Shown one piece after another: positions 44,831 to 54,088 of a stretch of DNA of 64,000 nucleotides. Origin of the DNA: CAWCLK01 sp963796225 (GTDB lineage Bacteria > Actinomycetota > Nitriliruptoria > Nitriliruptorales > Nitriliruptoraceae); assembly GCA_963796225.1 (NCBI GenBank), contig CAWCLK010000020.1:124001-188000 (forward strand). The letters run 5' to 3'. Each line of letters begins with the position of its first letter. Within the stretch, counting starts at the first letter, position 1. The notes under the pieces are model-generated. The model was not told the DNA's origin. It did not search any database and saw nothing but the letters and a program-made list of their open reading frames with translations. The translations under genes and the position numbers were made by a program.

Positions 44831-45223
44831 ATGACCCGCCCGCCCACCGACCCCGCCCCGCCCCCGGTCCCCCGCCGGGTCGAGCCGCTCATGGCGGACC
44901 TCGGCACGGTGGCCGGCCATCGCCTCGTGCTGCTGTCCCTGGAGGTCTACGACCGCTGGGCCGACCTGCGCTTCGCGCGCGTCGCCGAGGACCCCGAACG
45001 TCCGCTGCCCCGGCGCGTCCCACCCGCCGAGGCCTGGACCGTCCGGGCCGACGACACGTCGCTGACCGTGCTCGACGCCGTCGGGCGGGGCGACCGTGAC
45101 TTCTCCAACGGCGAGGTGCGCATCGCCCCGCCTCCGCGTCCCGGCGCGGTCCTGGACGTCGCCGTCACCGTGCTGACCGGGACCGCCCCGCTGACCGCAC
45201 GCGTCACGACGACGGCGGACTGA
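44831..45223 (+). CDS. Hypothetical protein
   Basis: 130 residues, not recognised. Beta-strand-like pattern (HRLVLLSLEVYDRWADLRFARV, AWTVRADDTSLTVLDAVG, VLDVAVTVLTGTAPLTARVT) suggests one small beta-sandwich. Start ATG 44831. Divergent from the desulfurase gene and overlapping the sensor kinase 3' end by 20 bases. Codon use fits a real gene. No function is offered. Confidence 0.6.
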   Translation: MTRPPTDPAPPPVPRRVEPLMADLGTVAGHRLVLLSLEVYDRWADLRFARVAEDPERPLPRRVPPAEAWTVRADDTSLTVLDAVGRGDRDFSNGEVRIAPPPRPGAVLDVAVTVLTGTAPLTARVTTTAD

Positions 45224-46465
45224 CCGCGTCCGCCGGTCCGTCCAGTGGCAGACGGATCACGAAGCGGGCGCCGGGGCCGGCGTCCTCGACCTCGACGGTC
45301 CCCCCGTGCAGTCCCACGATGTGGGCGATCACCCACGACCCGAGCCCGGTGCCCGACATCCCGTCGTCGGCCGTGGCGAAGGGTTCGAAGACCCGGTCAC
45401 GCAGCGCGGGTGGGAGCCCCTTGCCGTGGTCGCGGACGCTCAGGCGGGCGCTGTCCCCGTCCCTGGCCGCCGTGATCTCCACCGGCGGGGCGCCGTGGCG
45501 GACGGCGTTGCTGAGCAGGTTGGCCAGGACCTGCTCGAGCCGGTCGGGGTCCCCTCGGACCTCGAGGTCGGCCGGCACGTCCACCCGCACCTCGACCTCG
45601 CCGGTCAGGTCGAGCGCACGCTGCACCACCGCGGCCAGCGCCACCGGCTGCAGGTGGAGCTCGAGGCGGGCGTCCTCGGCGCGGGCGAGGTCGAGCAGGT
45701 CGGCCGTCATGGACAGCATCCGGTCGATCTGGCGGATGCCGCCGTCGAGGATCCGGGCCGTGTCCTCGGGGTCGAGGCGGTCGCCGAGGCGACGCAGGGT
45801 CTCCATCCCGCTGCGGGCGCCGGCCAGCGGGGAGCGCAGGTCGTGGGCCAGCATCCCCACCAGCCGGGAGCGCCAGGCGTCGGCCCGCGTGGCCTCGGCC
45901 AGGGCCTCGGTCGCCGCCTGACGTTGGCGCTGGAGGTCTCGGGCCATCAGCCCGACGATCAGGGCCACGATCCCGATCAGGCCGACCCGGAAGGTCACCG
46001 AGGTCGTCTCCCACGGGTTGCCGAAGGTCGTCGCGTACCACTCGCGACCGACGTAGGAGACGGCCGTGGCGACCCAGGCCCACAGCGCGCCCGGGCAGCG
46101 AGAACAGCACGGCCGCCTCGATCGGGACCAGCACCAGCAGGACGAACATCGCCGAGACGGGGTCGAACGCGAACAGGTAGATCAGTGCGGAGATGCCGAC
46201 CAGGTCGACCACGACCGACGCGAGGGCCACCCGCTCAGTCGCCGCGGGAGCGCGCGGGACGCGGACGGGCCAGGGCGAGGTTGACCAGCGCCAGCAGGCC
46301 CATGACGACCAGCCCGGCCTCCTGGATGCCCGCCGGGTAGGGCAGGGTGTCGTAGCTGGCCAGCTGGATGAACCCGAAGGCCACGCCGAGCCACCGGACG
46401 CGCACCATCACCACCAGCCGGGACCGAAGCGCGGCGGAGGTGTCCAGGGCAGCCGTGAGCGGCAT
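45204..46465 (-). CDS. Membrane sensor histidine kinase (two one-base frameshifts, near 46243 and 46095)
   Basis: About 419 residues after repair. N-terminal part has several spans (RWLGVAFGFIQLA, GLVVMGLLALVNLALA, ASVVVDLVGISALIYLFAF, MFVLLVLVPIEAAVLF, FRVGLIGIVALIVGLMA). Then HisKA with phospho-His in LVGMLAHDLRSPLAGARSGM and ATPase domain: NLLSNAVRH (N box), DHGKGLPPAL (G1) and GTGLGSWV (G2). No response regulator is adjacent; the PAS-receiver protein at 5.5 kb is far away. The signal is unknown. Confidence 0.88.
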
Positions 46466-46593
46466 CCGACCCCCAGGGGGTGGGGTGGTGGGCGTGGGTC
46501 GCGGCCCCGGCCGCCGCGTCCCGTTTCACGTACCGGACCGTATCGCGAAGGTCGCCTAGCGTTCGCCCGGACGTCCCGGTGGAAAGGGGCCAC

Positions 46594-47065
46594 ATGGCCG
46601 GCGGGAAGGACCGATTCCTGGCCGAAGCCCACGAGCTGGGGCTGTCGGCTGCCGACGTGCAGACGTTCCCCGAGGGCACGCGCACCGCACAGGACGCCGC
46701 CACCGCCATCGGGTGCGCGGTGCGCGCCATCGTCAAGTCGCTCGTCTTCATCGACCGGCGACGACACGCCCGTGCTGGCGCTGGTCAACGGAGCCGCCCG
46801 CGCCGACGAGGGCCGGCTCGCCGCCGCGGTGGGGGCCGCCGAGGTGCGTCGGGCGAGCCCGGACGAGGTGCGCACCCACACCGGCTACGCGATCGGGGGC
46901 ACGCCCCCGACCGCGCGCATGGGCGAGCTGCGCCGTGTCATGGACCGCACGCTGCTCGAGCTCGAGGTCGTGTGGGCCGCGGCCGGCACCCCGCGGGACG
47001 TGTTCGCGGTCGCCCCGGCGCGGCTCGCGGAGGCCACGGGGGCGACGGTCGCCGACATCGTCTGA
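46594..47065 (+). CDS. YbaK/EbsC-family aminoacyl-tRNA deacylase-like protein (frameshift near 46757)
   Basis: About 156 residues after repair: DRFLAEAHELGLSAADVQTFPEGTRTAQDAATAIGC and VRAIVKSLVFI, where the lysine is the catalytic-region residue of the YbaK fold, then GDDTPVLALVNGAARADE, GYAIGGTPP and RRVMDRTLLELEVVWAAAG. Removing one C at ~46757 joins the halves. This family removes mischarged amino acids from tRNAs (Cys-tRNA(Pro) in YbaK). Start ATG 46594 with GGAAAGGGG upstream. Confidence 0.88.
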
Positions 47066-47101
47066 TCGGCGTCGACGGTGACGGCTGGCGTCCGCGCTCG
47101 C

Positions 47102-48520
47102 CTACCGCATGTCGACGAACGGCGAGCCGAGCTCCTCGGTCCGGGCCTCCAGCAGGGCCGGGTCCTCGACCACCCGCACCTCGTGCGGCGCCGCCCCGGC
47201 GGCGACGTCCAGCCGCTCCGCCATGTCCGCGCGGGCCTGGTCGTCGAGGGTGCCGGCGACCTCGACCACGACACGGTCGTGGGCCACCTTCGTGGTGGGG
47301 CCGCGCAGCTCGATGCGCCAGTCCTGCACCCCGGGTGTCGTCCCGAGGATCGCCCCCGCGACCCGGAAGTCGAAGTGGCGCTCGACGCCGTCGGGGGCGA
47401 GCTGGAGGGGCTGCCAGGCGTGCTCCACGACCTCGCCGACGAGGCGGGGCGCGGTCAGCCCGGACGCCGGGCAGGGCTCGTGCGCCAGGCCCTCGACGTA
47501 CACGCCGGTCTGGTAGCGCAGCAGGGCCGTGCCGTGCCAGCCCATGGTCGTGATCGTCAGGTCCCCCGGGCCGTCGGTGGGCTCGCCCGTCAGCGCGTCG
47601 ACGACCTCGAGGTGCTCGAGGTCCGGGTAGGTCACCAGCCCGGTCGGTTCCTGTCGCGGTTCGGCCCACAGGGCGCGGGCCTCGCGCGGGGCGAAGACCG
47701 CCCGCACGACGAGGTCGCTCTCGGTGGCTCCCGCGGCACGCCAGGCGTCGAGGATCGACGCGCGGGTGGACTCGTCCGGCGGCGGGCCGACGACCACGAC
47801 GGTGTGGACACGGGGCGCCTCGACCCCGTACTCGACCATCGCCGCGGCCAGCGGGACCGCCTCGTCCAGCGTCACCGCGACGACGGTGGCAGGCACGAGC
47901 GCGAAGGAGTCCAGGACCCGTTCCAGGGGGTCGCCCGAACCCCGCGGGTGCAGGGCGAGGATCGAGGCGCCCATCGCCAGGTGGTAGACGCCCCACCAGT
48001 CCAGCGTGGGGCCGCTCGGCACGGCGTTGACCATGTAGTCGGCGTCGTCGAGGCCGAGGACCCGCGCGGCGCGGGCGCCGCAGCGGTGCAGGCGGTCGAG
48101 GTCCGAGCGCGCGTACGCGATGGCGAGGTCGTCGTCGGCGCCGCCGCGATGCACGTGGATGGGCTTGTACTCCTCGAGGACCACGCGGCGTTCCCCGTCG
48201 CCGCCGTCCCGCCGGATGGCCCCGGCCATCCCGAGCAGGGTCGAGGAGCTGGCGCGGGCCTTGACCTGCTCCTGGGTCGGGCGCATCAGCAGGGCGGGGC
48301 TGCCGGGCCCTCCCGCCCCGCGCACGTCGGCCTCGCGCACGGGCGTGAGCCGGGTCAGGTCGTCGACGCTGGTCATGGCCCCGGGCTCGAGCCCCTGGTG
48401 GCGGACCTGCTCGGCCCAGAAGGCGCTGAACGTGGTCGCGGCGGGCAGCCACTGGCGCAGGGTGAGGGCGGCGACCCGCTGGTGCTCCTCGCGGGGACGG
48501 CGGTCCCAGGGTGCGGTCAC
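47102..48520 (-). CDS. PaaK-like adenylate-forming protein, divergent
   Basis: 472 residues with the order of a phenylacetate-CoA ligase: YMVNAVPSGPTLDWWGVYHLAMGAS, a middle part with VTYPDLEHLEVVDALTGEP, and GDLTITTMGWHGTALLRYQTGV (the RYxTGD-like region), then a C-terminal domain (RVAGAILGTTPGVQDWRIEL). The P-loop usually seen near residue 80-100 is poorly kept (ARASSSTLLGMAGA). It may activate an aromatic or fatty acid, or have another use of the fold. Co-directional with etfA, 143 bases away. GTG 48520 is the chosen start. Confidence 0.65.
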   Translation of the reverse strand: MTAPWDRRPREEHQRVAALTLRQWLPAATTFSAFWAEQVRHQGLEPGAMTSVDDLTRLTPVREADVRGAGGPGSPALLMRPTQEQVKARASSSTLLGMAGAIRRDGGDGERRVVLEEYKPIHVHRGGADDDLAIAYARSDLDRLHRCGARAARVLGLDDADYMVNAVPSGPTLDWWGVYHLAMGASILALHPRGSGDPLERVLDSFALVPATVVAVTLDEAVPLAAAMVEYGVEAPRVHTVVVVGPPPDESTRASILDAWRAAGATESDLVVRAVFAPREARALWAEPRQEPTGLVTYPDLEHLEVVDALTGEPTDGPGDLTITTMGWHGTALLRYQTGVYVEGLAHEPCPASGLTAPRLVGEVVEHAWQPLQLAPDGVERHFDFRVAGAILGTTPGVQDWRIELRGPTTKVAHDRVVVEVAGTLDDQARADMAERLDVAAGAAPHEVRVVEDPALLEARTEELGSPFVDMR

Positions 48521-48663
48521 GACGGGCCGCCTTTCTGCTCGGCTGACGGGCGGGGGCAATGTAGGGCGGGGGCTGGACACGACAGGACCCCGGCCGCAGA
48601 AACGACCGGGGTCCCGCGAGGTGACGTGCGGGGGCCTGTCAGCTCAGGAGTTCGCTCCCCCGC

Positions 48664-49647
48664 TCAACCCTTCCGCTCCTTGATCTCCTCGACCAGCTTG
48701 GGGACCACGTTGTAGAGGTCACCCACGACGCCGAAGTCGGCGATCTGGAAGATCGGCGCCTCGGCGTCCTTGTTGATCGCGACGATGTTCTGCGAGGTCT
48801 GCATCCCGGCGCGGTGCTGGATGGCACCCGAGATGCCCGACCCGATGTACAGCGACGGGGAGATCGTGCGGCCGGTCTGGCCGATCTGGTAGCGGTGCGG
48901 GTACCAGCCCGCGTCGGTGGCGGCACGCGAGGCACCCACGCCGGCGCCCAGGGCGTCGGCGAGCTCCTCCATCAGGCGGAAGCCCTCCTCGTTGCCCAGG
49001 CCACGACCGCCGGCGACGACGATGCCGGCCTCGCCGATGTCGGGGCGGTCACCGGAGACCTGGATCTCGACGTCGGTGACCTTGGCCTTCTGCGCGTCGT
49101 CGGAGAGGCTGACGTCCAGGGCCACGGTCTCGGGGGCGCCGCCACCGGTCTCCTCGGCCGCGAAGGCGTTGGAGGAGATGCCGATGATCTGCAGCTTGCC
49201 GTCGGCGACCTTCGACTTGGTGATGGTGGCGCCGCCGAAGACCTCCTTGGTGCACTGGATGCGGCCGCCGTCGACGGCCAGGTCGGTGACGTCGGTGATG
49301 ACACCGCCGTCGACCCGGATGCCGAGGCGTGCCGCGACGTCCTTGGTGTGGTTGGACGACGCGAAGAAGACCGCCGCGACGTCACCACCGTCGATGATGG
49401 ACTGCAGGGCCTCGACCTTGGGCATCGTGACGTAGGCGTCGGCGTCGGCCGAGTCCCACGTGTACAGCTTGGTCGCGCCGTGGGCGCCCAGCGCGTCGGC
49501 GTGGTCGCCGGCGCCCTCGCCCAGCCACACGGCCGAGACGCTGTCGCCGGTCTCGCCGGCGATCTGGGTGGCCGCGGTCAGCATCTGCAGGCTGATCTTG
49601 TTGGGCTTGCCGTGGCCGTGGTCGATCAGGACCAGGATCTCACTCAT
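48664..49647 (-). CDS. etfA: Electron transfer flavoprotein alpha subunit
   Basis: 327 residues. The C-terminal FAD domain is unmistakable: GLGNEEGFRLMEELADALGAG, GWYPHRYQIGQTGRTISPSLYIGSGISG and AIQHRAGMQTSQNIVAINKD. It accepts electrons from acyl-CoA dehydrogenases and passes them to ETF-quinone oxidoreductase. It follows etfB by 43 bases. Confidence 0.97.
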   Translation of the reverse strand: MSEILVLIDHGHGKPNKISLQMLTAATQIAGETGDSVSAVWLGEGAGDHADALGAHGATKLYTWDSADADAYVTMPKVEALQSIIDGGDVAAVFFASSNHTKDVAARLGIRVDGGVITDVTDLAVDGGRIQCTKEVFGGATITKSKVADGKLQIIGISSNAFAAEETGGGAPETVALDVSLSDDAQKAKVTDVEIQVSGDRPDIGEAGIVVAGGRGLGNEEGFRLMEELADALGAGVGASRAATDAGWYPHRYQIGQTGRTISPSLYIGSGISGAIQHRAGMQTSQNIVAINKDAEAPIFQIADFGVVGDLYNVVPKLVEEIKERKG

Positions 49648-49690
49648 TGCTCAAATCCTCTCTGGAGTGGTTCAGCTGTTCACGTGGTGA

Positions 49691-50476
49691 TCAGATGAAC
49701 TTGTTCTCCTGCATCCAGTCGGCCAGCTGGCTCGCGGCGGCGCCGTCACCCTCGTCCTCGACGATGGTCCCGGCCTCCTTGGGCGGCCGCGGGGCGAACT
49801 CGTACATGGTCGCCGCGGCGTTGCCCGCGCCCACGTCGTCGCCCGAGACGCCGAGGTCGCCCAGCGACTTGGTGTCCAGCGGCTTGGACTTGGCGGCCAT
49901 GATCCCCTTGAAGGAGGGGTAGCGCGGCTCGTTGATGGCCTCGACCACGGACACGACGGCGGGCAGCTGCGACTCGACGACGTCCCAGCCCTCCTCGTGC
50001 TCGCGGTGCACGGTGATCGTGTCGCCGTCGATCTCCATGTGGCGGGCGTAGGTCAGGCTCGGCAGGCCGAGGATCTCGGCGACCGCGGCCGGCACCAGGC
50101 AGGTGCGGGCGTCGGTGGACTGGTTGCCGAAGATGACCAGGTCGAACTCCTGGTCCTTCAGGGCCGCGGCGATGATCTTCGCGGTGCCCAGGGCGTCAGA
50201 GCCCGCGGCGGCGTCATCGGTGATCTGCAGCCCGGCGTCCAGGCCGTAGGACAGGGCCTTGCGCACGGTGGACTGGGCCTGTTCGGGGCCGACCAGCAGC
50301 ACGGTGACCTCGGCGTCCGCGTTCTCCTTGAGGCGCACGGCCTCTTCGATCGCGAACTCGTTGACGGGGCACAGGACGGCCTCACCGCTCTCGCGGTCGA
50401 CCGTCTTGGTGCCGTCGTCGATCTGCTTCTCACCGGCGGTGTCGGGCACCCGCTTGACCGGGACGATGACCTTCAT
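49691..50476 (-). CDS. etfB: Electron transfer flavoprotein beta subunit
   Basis: 261 residues: MKVIVPVKRVPDTAGEKQIDDG, CPVNEFAIEEAVRLKE, ALKDQEFDLVIFGNQSTDARTCLVPAAVAE. With etfA it forms the FAD/AMP heterodimer. The upstream region has a -35/-10 pair with a palindrome in the spacer. In M. tuberculosis the matching pair (fixA, fixB) also precedes the methyltransferase-GH57-GT4 genes. Confidence 0.97.
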   Translation of the reverse strand: MKVIVPVKRVPDTAGEKQIDDGTKTVDRESGEAVLCPVNEFAIEEAVRLKENADAEVTVLLVGPEQAQSTVRKALSYGLDAGLQITDDAAAGSDALGTAKIIAAALKDQEFDLVIFGNQSTDARTCLVPAAVAEILGLPSLTYARHMEIDGDTITVHREHEEGWDVVESQLPAVVSVVEAINEPRYPSFKGIMAAKSKPLDTKSLGDLGVSGDDVGAGNAAATMYEFAPRPPKEAGTIVEDEGDGAAASQLADWMQENKFI

Positions 50477-50611
50477 CGATGGCTTCCTTTGGAGTCGACA
50501 GGAGACGACGCGGGGGTTTCGGGTCGGTACGTGGCAGGGAACACGGCCGGACGTCGCGAGGTGTGACGTGCCGCGAGGGCATCACGACCGGTGCCACGAG
50601 GAGCAGGACGA

Positions 50612-50640
50612 GTGAAACTGGAGCGGACGCTCCAAGTCAA
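50612..50640 (-). promoter_or_regulatory. Promoter with operator palindrome ahead of etfB
   Basis: On the minus strand TTGACT (50635-50640) and TTTCAC (50612-50617) are 17 bases apart. The spacer contains TGGAGCG-GA-CGCTCCA read on the plus strand (50619-50634), a perfect 7-bp inverted repeat, so a repressor bound there would block the polymerase. It is 136 bases upstream of the etfB ATG. The -10 is weak against the consensus; the palindrome is plain. Confidence 0.6.
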
Positions 50641-50725
50641 ATCGACCTGTTCGTCGCGGCGACAGCCTAGGAGTGCGCGAGGGCCGCTCGCACCGCCCGC
50701 CCTGTCCCCCCGGCCATCGCGTGCC

Positions 50726-51925
50726 TCAGCCGGCCCGCGCCCCCTCGTAGACCTCCACCGTCCGCCGGGCGATGACCGACCAGGCGAAGTGGTCCTCGGC
50801 GCGCTGGCGCCCCGCGGCGCCGTGGCGGGCGGCGAGCGCGGGGTCGTCGAGGTAGCGGGTGATCGCCGCGGCCAGGTCACGGGCGTAGCGGTCGGGGTCG
50901 GCCGGCGAGCCGTAGGGGTCGTCGCCTGCCTCCAGGGCGACCAGCGCGCCGGTGTCGCCGGGCACGACGATCTCCGGGATGCCGCCCACGTCGGACGCGA
51001 CGACCGCGGTGCCACAGGCCATGGCCTCGAGGTTGACGATCCCGAACGGCTCGTAGATCGACGGGCACACGAACACGGTCGCGTGGGAGAGCAGCTGCAC
51101 GACCTGGTCGCGCGGCAGCATCTGCTCGATCCAGATCGGGTCGTGGCCCGCGTCCCGCAGGTCGGCGACGCTGCGCCGGAACTCGTCGGCGATGGCGGGG
51201 GTGTCCGGTGCACCGGCGGCCAGCACGACCTGGGCGTCGGCCGGCAGGTGCCGGCACGCATCCAGCAGGTGCACCACGCCCTTCTGCCGGGTGATGCGGC
51301 CCACGAACACCGCGTAGGGCCGGTCGGGGTCGACGCCGTGGGCCGTGAGCGCGTCGGTGGCCTCGACGGGGCGGTAGTGGTCGAGGTCGATGCCGTTGTG
51401 CACCACGTGGACGCGGGCGGGGTCGACGGCCGGGTAGCAGGCGAGCACGTCGTCGCGCATCCCGGCGGACACGGCGATCACGGCGTCGGCGGCCTCCAGC
51501 GCCGTGCGTTCCACCCAGCTGGAGATCGCGTACCCGCCGCCGAGCTGTTCGGCCTTCCACGGGCGCAGCGGCTCGAGCGAGTGGGTGGTCACGACGTGGG
51601 GCACGTCGTGGGCCATGGCCGCCAGGTGGCCGGCCATGTTCGCGTACCAGGTGTGGCTGTGCACCAGGTCGACGTCGTCGAGGCGTGCCGCCACCGCGAG
51701 GTCGGTCGACAGCGTGCGCAGCGCCCCGAGCTCGGGGGCGTCGCCGTCCAGCACGTCCCAGTGCCCGTACGTGCCGGCCACCAGCGGGTCGGGGCGGGGC
51801 GCCCCGAAGGCGTGCACGCGCAGGTCGACGTGGTCGCGAAGCGCGGCCGCGAGGTACTCGACGTGCACGCCCGCGCCGCCGTACACCTCCGGCGGGTACT
51901 CCTTGGTGACCAGTCCGACGCGCAA
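50726..51925 (-). CDS. glgA: GT4 glycogen synthase/maltose-1-phosphate synthase
   Basis: 399 residues of the actinobacterial GT4-type GlgA/GlgM: RVGLVTKEYPPEVYGGAGVHVEYL, VHSHTWYANMAGHLA, TTHSLEPLRPWKAEQLGGGYA, VVHNGIDLDHYRPV, PYAVFVGRITRQKGVVHLLDA, and the E-x7-E motif in IYEPFGIVNLEAMACGTAVVAS. Such enzymes use ADP-glucose to make alpha-1,4-glucan or maltose-1-phosphate. TTG 51925 is the best start; no stop separates it from glgC in the same frame. Confidence 0.88.
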   Translation of the reverse strand: MRVGLVTKEYPPEVYGGAGVHVEYLAAALRDHVDLRVHAFGAPRPDPLVAGTYGHWDVLDGDAPELGALRTLSTDLAVAARLDDVDLVHSHTWYANMAGHLAAMAHDVPHVVTTHSLEPLRPWKAEQLGGGYAISSWVERTALEAADAVIAVSAGMRDDVLACYPAVDPARVHVVHNGIDLDHYRPVEATDALTAHGVDPDRPYAVFVGRITRQKGVVHLLDACRHLPADAQVVLAAGAPDTPAIADEFRRSVADLRDAGHDPIWIEQMLPRDQVVQLLSHATVFVCPSIYEPFGIVNLEAMACGTAVVASDVGGIPEIVVPGDTGALVALEAGDDPYGSPADPDRYARDLAAAITRYLDDPALAARHGAAGRQRAEDHFAWSVIARRTVEVYEGARAG

Positions 51926-51942
51926 CGGGAGCGACGCGGCGA

Positions 51943-53180
51943 TCACGGCGACCGGCACCGTGTCGCCCTTGCCGATCACCACCACGCCGTTCTCGCTGAC
52001 GTGGAAGTGCTGACGGTCCCACTCGGGGTCGACCCCGATCCGGGCACCGGGCGGGACCTGGACGCCCTTGTCGATGATGGCACGGCGCACGACCGCCCCG
52101 CGCCCGACACGCACCCCGTGCATCAGCACCGCGTCCTCGACCGTGGCGTAGCTGTGGACCCGCACGCCCGGGGACAGCACCGAGGTGCGCACCGAGCCGC
52201 CGGACACGATCACCCCGGCCGAGACCATCGACGACACCGCGCTGCCCCGCCGGCCCTCGTCGTCGAACACGAACTTGGCCGGCGGCAGCGGGTCGAGCCA
52301 CGTGTAGATCGGCCACTGGTCGTTGTAGAGGTTGAAGATCGGGTCGACCGAGATCAGGTCCATGTGCGCGTCGAAGTAGGCGTCGATGGTCCCCACGTCG
52401 CGCCAGTAGTTGCGGTCCCGGTCCGTCGAGCCGGGCACGTCGCCCTGGGAGTAGTCGTAGACGGCGGCGTCCCCCCGGGCCACGGCCTCGACGATGATGT
52501 TGCCGCCCATGTCGTGGGCGGAGTCCTGGGCGTCGGCGTCACGGGTGACCGCATCGACCAGGGCCTCCGTCGTGAAGACGTAGTTGCCCATGGAGGCGAA
52601 GACCATCTCAGGGTCGTCGGACAGCCCAGCGGCCTGCTCGGGCTTCTCGTGGAAGGCGGTGATCCGGCCGTCGGGACCGGCCTCGATGACGCCGAACTGC
52701 GACGCCTGGGAGATCGGCACGCGGATGCCCGCCACCGTTGCGCCCGCCCCCGAGGCGAGGTGGGCGTCGATCATGGCCTCGGCGTCCATCCGGTAGATGT
52801 GGTCCGCGCCGAAGACGCAGATCACGTCGGGCTGCTCGTCCTGGATGATGTTGAGGTTCTGGAAGATCGCGTCGGCCGAGCCCTCGAACCACCGCTTGCC
52901 GGACCGTTGCTGGGCGGGCACGGGCGTGACGTAGTTGCCGAGCAGCGCGGGACATCCGCCAGGTCTTGGCCAGGTGCGTGTCGAGGCTGTGGGACTTGTA
53001 CTGGGTCAGGACGATGACCTTCAGGATCCCGGAGTTCGCCAGGTTCGACAGGGCGAAGTCCACGAGCCGGTACTGACCCCCGAAGGGCACCGCAGGCTTG
53101 GCCCGGTCGCGCGTCAGTGGCTGCAGGCGGTTGCCGGCCCCGCCGGCGAGCACCACCCCGAGCACCCGTGGCCTGGCCAT
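51943..53180 (-). CDS. glgC: Glucose-1-phosphate adenylyltransferase (one-base frameshift near 52953; 3' end uncertain)
   Basis: Makes ADP-glucose for glycogen synthesis. N-terminal LGVVLAGGAGNRLQPLTRDRAKPAVPFGGQYRLVDF, VIVLTQYKSHSLDTHL; the frame breaks after KTWRMSR and continues as LLGNYVTPVP, RWFEGSADAIFQNLNII, FGADHIYRMD, GVIEAGPDG, YWRDVGTIDAYFDAHMDL, then the C-terminal beta-helix (VLSPGVRVHSYATVEDAVLM). In the present sequence it reads straight into glgA. A TGA at 51943-51945 would end it if one more base was added upstream. ATG 53180. Confidence 0.92.
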
Positions 53181-53292
53181 CGTCGTCGCTCCCGCTCGTC
53201 GCGATCGAGGGCGATGCTAGGAGGGCTTGCCGCCCCGGGGGCCGCGGATCGGGTGCATCGGCGGGTTCGTGGGGCATGTCGGGTCCCGCTCG

Positions 53293-53298
53293 TAGAGT
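53293..53298 (+). promoter_or_regulatory. -10 element for the methyltransferase gene (leaderless message)
   Basis: TAGAGT ends 7 bases before the GTG start, so transcription would begin at or very near the start codon. No good -35 was found at the right distance. Confidence 0.4.
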
Positions 53299-53305
53299 TC
53301 TGCCC

Positions 53306-54088
53306 GTGACCTCGACCCCTGCCCCCGCCCCGTCCCTCGTCCTGACCGGCGAGCGGACCCTGCCGGGCATCCCCGACGAGAACTACTGGTTCCAGCGCCA
53401 CGTCGTCGCCTACCGGCTGGCCACCGCGGCGGCCGGAGGGCGGGTGGTGCTCGACGCGGGCTGTGGCGAGGGCTACGGGCTGGCCATGCTGGCCGCCGGC
53501 GGGGCGGCGCGCGTGATCGGGGCGGACCTCGAGGAGGAGGTCGTCGCCCACGCCACGGCGGCCTACGCCCGTCCGGGCGGACCGATCGAGGTCCACGCCT
53601 GCGAGCTGATGTCGCTGCCCCTGGTGGACGACGAGGTCGACCTGACGGTGTCGTTCCAGGTGATCGAGCACCTGCACGACATCCCCGGCTACCTGCGGTC
53701 GCTGGCGCGGGTGACCCGCCCCGGCGGGCAGGTCTGGATCGCCACGCCGAACCGGCTGACCTTCACGCCCGACAGCGACACCCCGGTCAACCCGTTCCAC
53801 ACCCGCGAGTTCACGGGCGCGGAGCTGCGCGAGGAGCTGCAGGCCGCGGGGCTGGCGGTCGGGACGGTGCTGGGCATCCACCACGGTCCGCTGCTGCGGG
53901 GCGTGGAGCGGCTGACCCGCTCCACGCTGCCCGACCTGCTGGTCGCCGACGGGGCGGGCCCCGACGGCTGGCCCGCCTGGCTGCGCCGCCTCGTGCACCG
54001 GGTCCGGCCCGAGCACTTCGTGGTCCGCGACCGCGACCTCGACGCCAGCCTCGACCTGCTGGCCGTCGCCCACGTCCCTCGCGCGTGA
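53306..54088 (+). CDS. SAM-dependent class I methyltransferase (Rv3030-like)
   Basis: 260 residues: nucleotide-binding VVLDAGCGEGYGLAMLA, acidic residue in VIGADLEEEVV, SFQVIEHLHDIPGYLRSLARV, RPGGQVWIATPN. In M. tuberculosis the gene in the same place (Rv3030) precedes Rv3031 (GH57) and Rv3032 (GT4) and is linked to methylglucose lipopolysaccharide synthesis; the two following gene types are present here. The start is GTG 53306; the stop overlaps the next start by 4 bases. Confidence 0.85.
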   Translation: MTSTPAPAPSLVLTGERTLPGIPDENYWFQRHVVAYRLATAAAGGRVVLDAGCGEGYGLAMLAAGGAARVIGADLEEEVVAHATAAYARPGGPIEVHACELMSLPLVDDEVDLTVSFQVIEHLHDIPGYLRSLARVTRPGGQVWIATPNRLTFTPDSDTPVNPFHTREFTGAELREELQAAGLAVGTVLGIHHGPLLRGVERLTRSTLPDLLVADGAGPDGWPAWLRRLVHRVRPEHFVVRDRDLDASLDLLAVAHVPRA

